In this document: positions 13,300 through 25,079 of the stretch, in pieces
Numbering within the stretch: position 1 is the stretch's first letter
Layout of the letters: each line of letters begins with the position of its first letter
Assembly: GCA_013397695.1 (NCBI GenBank)
Contig: VYZI01000075.1
Location: 562,342 to 626,341 of the forward strand
DNA: 64,000 nt
Reading direction: 5' to 3'
DNA from: Centropus unirufus
Taxonomy: Eukaryota; Chordata; Aves; Cuculiformes; Centropidae
The notes under the pieces: generated by a model
What the model was told of the DNA's origin: nothing
The model's input: the letters and a program-made list of their open reading frames with translations, nothing else
Database searches by the model: none
Program-made: the position numbers and the translations under genes

Positions 13300-16200
13300 G
13301 CAACTATGAATCAAATTCAGTTACCGAGTCGTCACATGAAAGCAAGGATCTGATTGTTCCTGGAATTAGTACACAAAATTGAATTTTTCCACCGACATGA
13401 GCTTCCTAGTACTTTCATCATTATTACAACAGATGCTTTATAACAAGATGCACGAAAGAACCTGACTGCCTTTGACTGGCATTTTGAAGGCTTTCCAAGC
13501 TTCAAACAACAAAAGACCCAGGATGTTTTTTCACTGAAAATTTTCATGTTAAACAAAGATACTTTTGACCAGCTTCAAACTTGGATGCTATTCAGTCTGC
13601 AGCTTGAATCGTTGCAACAACTCCATTCTAAAATGAGACGTAGTACTTTTCAAATGTATTTTGCTGTTATATCCATCAACAACCCCTCTCTCCTTACAGG
13701 GTCTGGCCAACAAGGGAACCTTTTCATCATCACTACTTATGCTACCAGTTTCTCATCTTCTTTCCTCCACATCTATATGCTACTTTCCTCCTTTCAGCTG
13801 CACACAATGCCATTAATCACTCGGTGTGTTTGATGTGCACATTCTTCTTTCATCTTGTGCTACTTAAAAATAAATAAAAGGTGAGAGGATTTGATATAAA
13901 ATTAAGCTACTTACCAACTACAGCCAAATTATGCTCTGAGCCACATGCGATCTGAAAAAGAAGTACAAATGAATAAAAGAGAACCTGCTTACAAGAAGGG
14001 AAGACAGCCACAGCCATGACAGTAAATTAAAAATTAACAAGAGACAAACAACTACTGTTTGTAGGATGCAAAATCAAGGTTGAAGTGCTCTCACTTTTAA
14101 ACAAAATTTCATTTATATTCTCACTTGGGGACCTGGTGGCAGGAGGGTGTACTTGTTAATGAACAGGCATTTTCTTTTCAAAACACAGTCACCACATACA
14201 TCACAGCCCTTTGGATCCACTGGATCCAGGAAGACTATTCATGGGCATAGAGCAACTGCATATTAAGCCTTTGCAAGATCAGAGCCACACGCAGAGAGTT
14301 GGGAATCAAAAGGGTAATGAAGATCTCCATTTCTCTTATCTATTCTGTTTTTTTTTTAAGAACTGCTCAAAGCATTCAGGTTTAGTGTGATAAAACTGAA
14401 GTGATATGATCCCTATGGTCATTTGTCTAGAATGGAGAAAAAAGTACCACAGAACTCCTCTGTTCTATTTTCAGCAGGCTAGTTTGATGTTTAAAAGCTG
14501 CAGACAAAAAGACAAAAACCAACACAAACGCTTTCGCTCACAGTCATTAGTGATGGAAATCAGTTATGAATTTCGTTTCAAAGCAAACTCATAGTGCATT
14601 TTTCTTCTGTGCAGCTGCTGTGAACATGTCAGATGTTTAAATTGCTTTAGCATATACCACGTAGTATCACACACTAAGCTTTCATAAGTTCTTCACAAAT
14701 TATGGCAATATAAGCACCAAGAGCAGCCTGCTGCCCTACTGCAAGGGTTGTCTCTCCCATAGAATTCTGCAATGTTACTGCAGGAATAAATTCCTGATGT
14801 AATATAGATATTATCTTACACAAGGTTAGTCTACTGAGTGCCCTCAAGTTTTAAATTCAAACACAAGGAAGCCTCTCAAAATGATGTATCCAGTTTGTCA
14901 TCTTGCACCTACTTGCCCATTACATGTACTTCTGAGCTGGAGAAAAATTAACAAGTACATCCTTCTACTTTTTCAAAGTACATTTGCAATGACTGAAAAA
15001 TAAAACAAAGGTATATACTCAGCTATACAAAACAAAAAAAGCAAAACAGAAGTCCATACCATCAAAATTTTATACTTTTTTTTGTGTGTTTGTATAGCTA
15101 TAGTTTTTACACTCAGAGAAACTGCTACAATTACCTCAATGTCTGGATGACAAAAACACAGAAGTTAACAAAACAGTCCTTGAGCTCAGCCCACCATGCC
15201 TGAGCATTTACTGGAAAAGAGATACCCAAGACTGGCATGGGGACTGGCCGGAGCAATTGCGCTACAAATAAATACTGCTATCACTATTCCCCACAATGTA
15301 GTTGCACCACAACTGTGACATGAAAACATTTGGTCACTGTCATCCTAACACAACAATGGGACAGAAGGCAAAATGGACTCTTTAAGATATGGATGCTTAG
15401 TTGAGACATTCAAGGATTCAGGAAAATGGGGCAAGAAAAATAATTCAAGTCACAGCACACTCCATCATGGCCTCGTCTTCAGAAAAAACACAAGACAAAG
15501 CAGCAGGAAAAGCAATGCCTTTGCAAGAGCACTAGTAGGACTGCACCAAATCTTCTAGTCCACATACTGCAGACAGGGAAAGCTTCGAGCCCTGACTGTT
15601 AAAATGCATAAATCATCACCGTATCCCATATTATTATCTTCATCACAAGTCAGAGCCCTACACTGGAGCAGCACTGGTGCCTAATGCTTATTCACTGGCT
15701 AATGCTCCCACCAATGCCTCTCAAGCTTTAAGGTTGATGCCATGGAAACAAGATCCACACATGGAAACACACAAGAAGGCTTTCTAGCAAAAAAAAAAAA
15801 AGCAAATTTTTCATCTTCACTAAGTGAAAACTGGAGATACTGAACCTGCTGCTAATAAATACATTTTATCTGAGCTGTGAATAATCTTATCTTGGCTACT
15901 TCCCTAGGAAATACGGATAACCGAGGCACAGATTCAAAAGCCTCAGTACAAAAGAACTGTTCAGGCTGGTGGCTCACACTTACTGTCAGGAACCCTTTCA
16001 GAAATACTAGATTTAAAGAAAAAATACTTAACTACAAAAAAAAAAATCCCAACACTACACAAACAACAAACAAAAACCCAGAAAACCCACTACCCAAATG
16101 AGGGGCGCTTAGAATCTAAAAAAATCCCCTAAGAAACATTTCCATCCTAAATCTTATAGCAGCAGCTACAGAACCTACAAGCCAGATAAAAGAACACTGG

Positions 16201-18115
16201 TGACCTCAAACAGCTTTGAACTCTATTCATGCAGCTGTCTGTCTGCCCACCACTCCGAGCCACCCAATATCCAGCTTAGCAGGTTGTAAGGGATTCAATC
16301 AAACCACACTGGGCACAACCAAACCAGGAACTGCTGCATTTTGGCCTCACTCGCTCTGTAGCCTGATGGGTTAAAAGCTACTGGAAAGTAGAAATGACTC
16401 GAGCTTCTGTACCCCATCCAGCAGGGTAAAAGCTACCACAGTGGAAACGCCAGCTTTGCCAAGATGACTGAAATCAAGCAAAATCCCGAGCTACGAGAGG
16501 CAGGGCCCTGGATGCTTCGATCACCTTCAGTGGCCCAGAGCAAGGATGGCACGCGCCAGGTACCAGCAGCCGTACTGTGCTCTGAAGAAGAATTTGATAG
16601 ATTGAGAGCACAAGGCTCGCCTGACATGACAGACTGACTTTGTAGGAACCATCAAATAAAGATCATCCTCAGGAGAGACTGAGGTTAGCTTTCTAAACCA
16701 ACAGTCTTGTTCACCAGCTTGCTACAGGCCACACCATCCGCCCACACGAGTCCCCTGGCCTGCCCACCTAGGAATGGAGCTCAGAAGGGCCAATGCCAGA
16801 GGTGAAACAAGGTTGCCACTGCTTAATACCCTATATATATTTCATCACACCTTTTTTTTACAATAAGCTTTGAACTGCGATACCCCTTTTCATCATGACT
16901 CCCCGCAACCGGCGACCATTAGCCAAGAACACAGGATTTGCTGGCACAAATAAGACCGGCTAGAGAATGGCATTGCTGAACAGATGTTTTATGCTTTCAT
17001 TAGATGTAATAAGCTCTGCAGTCTGTGCAGGTCACTGGGAAAAGCCTGGTATTTACTGCAGCAACCATAATTCTCTGGCTACTTCTCTTCTGTCCCCACC
17101 CCCAAGATGCTGTGGAGAAATTAAATTCCAACAGACATCTGCGCGTTCCCAGTGGATAAGTACATTCAAGCATACTTATAAAACACACAATAATGCTTTC
17201 TAATAGGACTATATTTTTACATTCTGTTTTAATTTAAAATTAGTGATTTTTTCTTCCAAGACAAACCAGAGTGACTGCTAGTGAGTGAATTCCATAGGCC
17301 TAAGGAATATGACCCCCTACATAGAAACAATTCATATGAAAGTTCCTTCTCTATTGGGAGGATAATTTGAGGAGAGTTGTGCAAGGATATTGTGATCCCT
17401 ATATAAACGATCTCAAAGCACACTACAAATGCCTGTGAGGCAAGAAGAGAATGCTTAGGGACCATTTTACTCAGAACTCATTTGCTTTATTATCCACGCC
17501 CTTTCAACCATACTTAAATTGTTTGTTCCTTCCCTTAAATTGTGTGTCAGCAAGCTGTTTTCTACCTAAAAATGGTTGCAGTTCAGATCCATCCATCCCA
17601 TCAGTTTCAGCACATGTGGTGAGAAGCAGCCAAGGGTCCAGCATTTTAATAATTTTGAGCAGTCAGGACCTCAGCTGTATGGATGCTGTGAAAAGATCTT
17701 TGCACAGCAACCACCAACTCTGGGTGAAAACACCGACATTTTCTGCAGCCTGCAGACATACTTGTGACCCAGCACTAACAAAAATTAATTGATTGAATGT
17801 AAAAGCAGTGGGTTACACAAAATAAAGAAAGTATTTAACTTCAGATTAAAATATTTGTACATATTAAAAATATCAAGTATTAAAATACTATCATTTAAAA
17901 TCTATTACATATAATTTTTCCCATATGATTGTATTTGTGTTTCTGTATATATACATAAGAAAATGTGTGCATAAATAAATACATGTACACGTATTAGGAA
18001 GATAAGGTTATCTACTCAAGGAGATATTATCAGGGAAGAAGGTTCAGAGTAGAGGTTATAGAAAAGAAGGAGTGCCTCCCTCTCATATCCAAGACATATC
18101 CTGGATCTTTCTGAA
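13300..18115. other. Intronic sequence, no gene seen
   Basis: No coding or RNA gene is recognised. It contains A13 at 15789-15801, an A/C-rich T-poor stretch at 16031-16100 and a strongly AT-rich block at about 17830-18000 with many TATA/TTTAAA-like words. Two GGATCCA words 9 bp apart occur near 14214. A weak antisense MIR-like word string occurs near 15905-15935 but is too short to call. Confidence 0.5.
17830..18000. other. AT-rich block
   Basis: About 170 bp of largely A/T sequence with repeated ATATT, TTAAAATA and TATATATAC words. Such blocks are often called candidate matrix-attachment or low-complexity regions. Composition is the only support here. Confidence 0.4.
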
Positions 18116-18129
18116 GAGTAGCTATCCCT

Positions 18130-18190
18130 CCTTTTGCTCCACCACAGCCCTATGAGGTAAGGAAGTAGTGTTGTCTCCTTTGTGGACAAT
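18130..18190 (-). mobile_element. MIR-like CORE-SINE fragment (antisense)
   Basis: On the plus strand, CACAGCCCTATGAGGTAAGG followed by AAGTAGTGTTGTCTCC matches the antisense of the MIR core (acaaccctatgaggtaggtactattattatccc). A nearby AGCTCCCACTGATTTCA at 18229 resembles another widespread old amniote repeat word. The fragment is short and diverged, so the call is tentative. Confidence 0.45.
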
Positions 18191-18638
18191 AAATAAACAC
18201 ATATATATTGCATATATTTAGACATACGAGCTCCCACTGATTTCAAAAGGTGATTAAGAGATAAAATACCTTTGGTCCACCATCTCCTAAGAGACTCCCC
18301 AGCACTATAACACAATAAGTCTGATAAAACAATAAAAAACAAGTTTCAGGCTAGTACCTTGACCACAGGGCTATTCTTTCTTTTGTTTCTGTACTCCCAG
18401 GGCTCTGACTGAGGATCTGCTGTGCAACCCATCAGGAAAAAGAGCAAGTTGAACTGCAGGAAAAGTCAGCCTAGTGCTGCAGCAGAAAGGAAGGGACAGT
18501 GCTGGGGGGGGCAAGGAAAAGGCATGGAGAGTTGGACTCAAAGGGCATTGCAAAATGAAAATCCCAAAGCATCTGACCATCACAGTGCTTAGCTAGAACA
18601 ACAAGAGGACCTCAATGCCATTTAATTTTTGTTCACTC

Positions 18639-18698
18639 CCCTACAAGTGCGTTAATTCCCTAGAAGCGCCCATTGATTCCCTACAAGCGCAATGACTT
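18639..18698. repeat. Three-copy minisatellite, unit about 20 bp
   Basis: Three consecutive units of 19, 21 and 20 bp begin CCCTACAAGTGC, CCCTAGAAGCGC and CCCTACAAGCGC. Each ends in a variant of AATGATT. A decayed fourth start (CCTAAAAC) follows. The units differ at several positions, so the array is not brand new. The CpG-bearing GCGC core is unusual for this intron. Confidence 0.75.
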
Positions 18699-18863
18699 CC
18701 TAAAACATTCAAGGATACAGGGGTTTCTATTGCTTCCCAGAGATAACGGCATGACATAGAAAATGGGTTTCTAAGGATCAATGACAATACAATATTTAAG
18801 GAGTCGCATCCAGATTCTAGTCACTACCATGTCTAACTTTTTAACTGCATGAGAGTATAGTTT

Positions 18864-18882
18864 GGGGGAGGGGAGGGGAGGG
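18864..18882 (+). other. G-quadruplex candidate
   Basis: Runs of 5, 4, 4 and 3 G residues are separated by single A residues, with further GG pairs following. The plus strand meets the usual four-run, short-loop rule. The SERGEF transcript is read from the minus strand, so its RNA would carry the C-rich complement. Any quadruplex would be in DNA or in a plus-strand transcript. Confidence 0.7.
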
Positions 18883-20100
18883 AGGAAGGCAAGGGAAGAA
18901 AATCATTAGAAGGGTGTGCACCTAAGTACTTCAACTCAGGACTTTGTGATTTCCTTTAGCTATGGCATGTCCTGTCTCTTGACAAATTTCTCATTGTAAG
19001 GAAATTGCCAGAGCCAGAACATGGCAAATTTTATTCCTTCTGGGATCAAAAGTCTTAAGGGAAGGAGACGAGGTGACTGAGAGACTGCAGATCAAAGCTT
19101 ATGTAAGACAGGGGAATCTTCTCTCCCAGAGCTGTTCTTCCATGCCCTTGATTAATGTATTGTAACAATGATTTGTACTGTTTGACGCACTCTGCCCATC
19201 TACATTTGTATGCAAAGTTCTACTGATGTGAAAAAATAAAATAAAATAGAAAGGAATCTAATTAGCAAAGCTGTCCTGCTTCCAATGATCCTTTGCTAAG
19301 AACTCTGTGTTCCTTTTCTGGATCATTTGACTTCTGATTGATAAGAAAGTAGCTTGCTAACCTAGTCATGCTCCTTGGCGAGCACAAGACTAAGCTCAGT
19401 TTTATGCAATACCTGTTAGCAGCAAACCACTACAACTTCACTAACAACAGCATATTAAAACTGTTCCTAACTGTTGGCTTTATCAGTTGGAAAGGAAGAG
19501 GCCCAGTGTCCTATAGCTCACAAGACATTTTATTTTTCATCAATCTAATAATCTAATCTTCTACTTGAGGTGGATTTTTTTGTGGCCATGTGATTTGCTT
19601 TTTTAGTTTGTATTTAGTTTTACCTTCTGCTACAGCAAGAAATTCACAGCAGAATTTAATTTGAAGCCTGTGTATTAAAGCCTGGAGGAAAACGTTCCTG
19701 CTGGAGACATAGCTGACCAAAAGCTAATGTGCCATAATGCCACATAATGCCTTTTCCTCTGTGCAGCATTTCCCTTGCTACCATTTCAGAATTCCAACTC
19801 CAAATATTCAATATCCTGCCCTACCAATTGTCTTGAAGTCACCAAAAGCCAGCTGGCCATCCTCAAGAGTTTGCCCTTACACCGTCCTTGACTTAAGTGA
19901 CACATATGCAGATGTGTCTCTGCACACGTTTGTTTTCTGTGACACTAATCATACATGCAAAAAGTCTACGGAACCCATTGCCTTGCTGAGCACCTCACTT
20001 CCAGGCACAGCTTCTTATGGCTAACAGGGTGCAGTTGTACTTCTCCAACTTAGCACAGCTTGGGTTGCTGTGTTTGCAGGAGACAGAAACAGCACTAATT

Positions 20101-20210
20101 CCAAAGCAAAAACAAAAAAACAAACCCTAAACCAATCAAAAAACCATACAAACAAATAAAATCACAGACACACAAAAAAAAATCTAAAACCACAAATCAA
20201 AAGCCAAGAA
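20101..20210. repeat. A/C-rich, T-poor low-complexity stretch
   Basis: About 110 bp made mostly of A with interspersed C (AAAAACAAAAAAACAAACCC, ACCAATCAAAAAACC and similar), with very little T or G. It looks like a degraded A-rich tail or simple repeat. No attached element is recognisable. Confidence 0.6.
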
Positions 20211-21094
20211 ATCTTTTAATATCAGGTAGGAAGCACCACCATCACATGAAGCTATCATTAAAGAGATCGGGCCCAGGGGACAAAAATAGCCGGAAAGAAA
20301 AGCAAATTATTAAAGCAGTCAGCATTTCCATAGAAGATTTATATCACAGCAACTCATGTGCACCCACCAAGTCTACCAAGTCAAGTATGGTCATATTGAA
20401 AAACTTGAGACTTGTACTGTTTGTCTCAAACTGAGGATAGATGGATTGAGATGTCAAGATAAAGCAAGGTCCTTGCTCACCAACAAAAAACACTGGTCAC
20501 CAGATGACTCTAGGACAACACAAAACTTGCTGAGGTCCCAGTAGGAACACCCAGTGGGTTTAGGTTTTAGCAGAACGACAAGAATGTAGCCAAGACAAGT
20601 GTAATAAAAATCTTTACAAGTCAGCAAGGTCAGCTGGCTCTTCTCCATTGCCTGAAGATTTTCCAATTAGTTCTTGTATCTTTCTTCAGGCAGTTGCCTT
20701 CCTTCGTTAGGATTCAGGAGGCATCAGAATCTTTCATACCAGGAAAATCAAACTCACAACTCTTTCCTTGTGGCAAAAGACTCCACAGTTTTTAATTCAT
20801 TTGGAATATTTCCTGGAATATTCAGGGAAGCTGGGCAGAATCACAGAGCAATCAGATGTACGTAACATGGGAGCAACAGCTCTCCTCTAACTGTGGTGTT
20901 ATTGCAAGCAATCTCACTACAATTCTTCTATATAAAAAATAATAATGTAGAACACTCAACATAGACAGCCTGCAAGATGACACAATGGCACAAACACATT
21001 TTTGTAGAACAGAAAGGAAAAATCGCACTTCATATAAAGTTCACACCCACAAACAACTGAATGTCCAGGGATTCTATTTGTATATTGTGAACAG

Positions 21095-21126
21095 GCAGAC
21101 ACTGTTCCTTGCAGACACTGTTCCTT
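21095..21126. repeat. 16-bp perfect tandem duplication
   Basis: GCAGACACTGTTCCTT occurs twice head to tail, followed by a partial ACAGAC. This is a simple slippage or short-duplication product. Confidence 0.85.
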
Positions 21127-22069
21127 ACAGACTGTCTTTACAGGAGATAAGTGCTGGTAGCGTGGCTGTGTCCATACTGCCTCAAGACAGAAGCCATCAC
21201 TTGATCAGCTCTGTCCAACCATATTGCCCAGATGGAACTGTCCCCACTGGTGTGAGGTCTGACTTTGCTGACTCTCTATAGCTCCTCTTTTTCGAGCATG
21301 TGGGTTTTTTTAACCTTCTCAGAGTAGATTCTTCTTTTACCTGCTTTTTACCTATGTTATCCTTCATTAAAAATTGTGTCTGAGAAACCTGGATGTATTA
21401 CCAAAAGAATATTATTAGCAATGTCATTAAAGAAAAGAACTCTTATTTTAAAGTGCAGAAGGTTTTTACTTCTTCCAGCAATAAAAGCAAATTTATGACA
21501 GAATTTTGAATGCCTCAGTTCTTCAGCACCCAGTACTAGGATGTTGGAAGACTAATTTAAAGAGAAATTACTAAATGTTCAAGGAAGCTCTTATGCACAA
21601 TTGGACTGACCTTTCGTTTCACTGCTAACCCTGTTAACCTAAGTGAGCACTGCAGCTTGTATAAAGTGGCAGTACATAAATACACTGTCACTGAAGAGAA
21701 TAAAAAAACCTACTTATCTCCAAAACATTTCATGTTCTTAGAAAGAAATGAGTGGGTTACTGGAAGCGCAGAACCACTAGTGCACAATCTCATTTGAAGC
21801 CGCCCTCATAGGGCCCAGGGTCTTCAGGAAATATTATTTAGAGATACCTATCCACTGTGCAAGAACACAAATATTGCCTCATTTCCACTGCAAACTCACT
21901 GTGTCTCCCCTCCTACACATATGCACGTAAAAAACAAGGATATTAGCAACCTAATTTGTGGTCAAAAAAACACTAGCCCATTAAGAACTTCTGCTCAAAT
22001 ATGAAAAGATAAACATCATGGGAGAAAAAAAAAAAAAAAAGACATTTTTCATACACCAGAGACCTCAAC

Positions 22070-22107
22070 ATGAGGACAGAATTCCTGTCCTCAAACATGA
22101 GGACAGG
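22070..22107. repeat. Nested direct and inverted repeat (GAGGACAG cluster)
   Basis: TGAGGACAG at 22071-22079, CCTGTCCTCA at 22084-22093 and TGAGGACAGG at 22098-22107 form two alternative hairpins. One has 9-bp arms and a 5-nt loop; the other has 10-bp arms and a 4-nt loop. The outer copies are direct repeats. The cluster starts about 30 bp after an A16 run. Confidence 0.8.
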
Positions 22108-23694
22108 TTCATTTACTTTCCAGCAGGCCTGCAGGCGTGCAGCTTCCATGACTGTTAGTCTTGTGTAAAAACATTAAGCCACGAATTTTGCTGACTGTCG
22201 ACTCCTTTACCCCTCCCAATAAATGGTGCTTATGCCTTTAGAGTATCAAGTAACTCTATTCTTCAGTGTTGGATTCTCTGTTTCTGCAGCACTGAGGAAC
22301 AGTACCACTCCCTGCAGCAAGCTTGGTGGAAATAAATAATATGTAAACTTGCTAAAACTCCAATGCAAAGATGAATAGAAAAGCTCTTCTGGATAAACAA
22401 GGATACCATTTTTAAGGACTCAAATAGAGACTGAGCCTTAATGCTACTCACAAAGGGAGAATTAAGGAAAAAAAAAACTTGTTTGAAGTGCAGCTGATAA
22501 AATGTATTTTTATTAAAAAGCTGAATTAGCATAAAGTCTTCAAAGTTTTAACTTAATCTTTTTTTGAATAAGACTATAGCCAGAGAATATTCTGTCAGAA
22601 AACTATCCATTAGTTCAAGAAAACAGCTGTAGAACAAGAGTAGTAGACAGCAGAAAAAGTCATAGACTCTTGCAGTTGCTCCACTGGTGCGAGGTCAGAA
22701 CACATCTGTTCTTTCCAGGGCTCAAAAATAAAACTGCAGCTGGCTGACACCAGGGCAGGCTAGGCAGCCCACCAATGGGCTATTCACATTTGGGAAAATC
22801 ATTCATTTATCTCAGCTGGGTTGTTCTTCAAAACCAGACATTCTTTCCAGTTTATTTTGACCTAGCAGCTGCCTAATTACAGGACATTTCGATAATGCAC
22901 CATCTCTCTCCCGGAATACCCACTCCTTTCTCTCTTTCAGTTTCCACCACTTTTGAGGCATGATTCTTTCACTCCAGTACTAGCACACCAGTTTTGAACG
23001 ACCTTTTCTTTTGTTTTCTCAGAGAACGTCAGCCTGCACAACTCCAAAGGCTCCCAGACTTGCCTGGGAATCAAAGACTGCAGAGAGTAAGCGATGAGTT
23101 GTATCAGACCTCACAAGCCAAATTTACAAATCTAAGCTTAGTTTATAATATATGTATCTTCATATTTTCATAAAGTTAGGTAAATAATTTATTATAATAG
23201 TATTGGACAAAGGTGCGAGATTGGCATGAACCATAGTAAACATTTACTGGCACGAACCTTCACTTTTGAATTATGGCTCCCCAGAATCTTATTCTGGTTT
23301 TCCTACTAGTTATAGATGGATTGCATTTGTCTGCAAGATAATTATGCCCAGTAATTATTTTTTCCTTTTATTTACAAATACTGCCACAGATAGAGCTATA
23401 CCTTCTGGGATAAAAAATGGAAACAGCTTTAATAGAACAAATTTTGAAAAGCTTTCATTGCCGACATCCACTTGCACGCTGACTGACAATGTGGCAATCT
23501 TTGTTTTTTGAGGAGAGATCCTGTTTTCAACCCAGTGGAATCCCTTGCTCCATCTGCATTAAAGACATCACACTGATTAAAAATTTGAAATAATTTATAC
23601 CAACCTACAAAGGAATCAGGATGGATAGTGAAAGTCCTACAATGTGAATTCATTTAGAGTTCTTGAAATTAAGGAGTTGTGAATGAATCAAAAC

Positions 23695-23965
23695 TCCAGA
23701 AGAAGCTAACAGAGTTTGATAAATGGGCAAGACTGAGACGGATAAAATTTAATGTGGTCAAGTACAGCATCATAAATCTTTCTGGATACCAAAAAGAATA
23801 ATTTAAACAGTTCACATATAAAGACACATTCTAAATTAGTCGGAACCTCTCAGGGGAACTATGTAGCATCACTGCGGACATCTCATCAGAAATATTTGTT
23901 CTATGTGGAACAGCAACCCAAAAAGCAATAAATTAGAGTGCTTTAGGGAGGGGGGCATTATTGTC
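23695..23965 (+). mobile_element. Ancient CR1 LINE fragment, 3' part of ORF2
   Basis: Sense-strand words GATAAATGGGCAAGACTGAG, GATAAAATTTAATGTGGTCA and AAGTACAGCATCATAAATCT follow the CR1 region encoding a KFNVDKCRVLHLG-like stretch. CAACCCAAAAAGCAATAAATTAGAGTGCTT further on fits the same consensus (cagtccaaaaagcaaatagagtact). Stops and indels break every frame, so it is not functional. It points the opposite way to the CR1 piece at 25 kb, so the two are separate insertions or were rearranged. Confidence 0.65.
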
Positions 23966-25079
23966 ATCTTTTCGTGCTGACCAAATTACATTTTACAGTT
24001 TCATTCCGATACTGTCAGAAAAAAAGGATGAATACCAATAAAAGGAAAGACCAAATGCCTTGACCTGGCAAAACCAACAGGAGCATGTGAAAACAAGCCC
24101 AAATCCTGCTGAAGACCAAATTATTTATCCCTCAAAACAGGGCAAACTAATATCAGAAGACTAATAATTCCAAATCAAGCCTTATACAAACTGCTCGTTA
24201 GCACCAAAATAACTCCTCTCATTCAGGAAGGCAATTTCAAATTCAAATCCCTAAAACCCTACCCAGCAGCTTAATTCCACTGCATCCATTCTGATTTCAT
24301 ACTACTAGGGCCAAGGAGATTCTGCTAAGAAGGCTCCAAAGTATCAAGAAAGACTGCACCAATGCTGTTTCCAAAAGAAGAGTATTTGGGAACAGAATAA
24401 GCAACAGGGGGATGATGTGTCATGATAAGATAGCAAACTTTGCCAAAAGAAGGACACAAGAGCTGATTTGTTTTGTCCATAAAGCATTAAGAGTCTTACT
24501 GAAATGTTAACTTAAAATCCACCATGACATCAAATCATGAGGAGACAGTTGTAGGTCTGTAATTTTCTAATGTGAAGAAACCATCTGTCTCATCTAGAAG
24601 AGACACTGCTTTTATACTGGATATTTTCATTTAGATCTTTCCAGCTATTTATTAATTGAGGGAAAAAAAACAACCTTGAAGCAGTCTGGAACAACTTCCC
24701 ATTATTTTGATTGCTCTTCCTGTGTATATATGAGCTCCCCATTCTTTATCCTTAATCTTCTCAATCATTCATGTTGTAAGCCCATCATATCTTTTCCTCC
24801 TTTCACTACTTACCAATAGAAATCAAAAAAAGGCATCACCATCCTGACACGAGATTATATTCCTTCTGTATTTCAGCCCAAGGTTTTGGTTTTTCTCCAT
24901 TCAAGCTCCCATACTGGACACAACATAAAAGTAGCAGAGGCTACTAATGCCCAAGCTAATGCCTGCCTAAGATGACCTCTCCTTGACATCCAGATATTTG
25001 AGAACAGAAATGTGTTTGAGCCACACCATAACAACACAAACCAAATTTTGATGACGTCCACCCCAAACCCAGCATCTTT
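23966..25079. other. Sequence between two CR1 fragments
   Basis: No gene or clear repeat boundary is seen. Some of it, from about 24850, may be a further decayed extension of the minus-strand CR1 (TACACTTGGCAAAGC near 25160 resembles a CR1 antisense word), but the match is weak. Confidence 0.35.

Larger units (their letters stand above)
18900..23690. other. Intronic sequence, no gene seen
   Basis: No gene is recognised. It contains the 16-bp tandem duplication at 21095-21126, the A/C-rich stretch at 20101-20210, A16 at 22025-22040 and the nested repeat at 22070-22107. Open frames up to about 98 codons are present without supporting signals. Confidence 0.5.

Noticed and set aside
15895..15935. 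GATAACCGAGGCACAGA resembling antisense MIR
   Set aside because: The match is about 20 bases with no flanking agreement.
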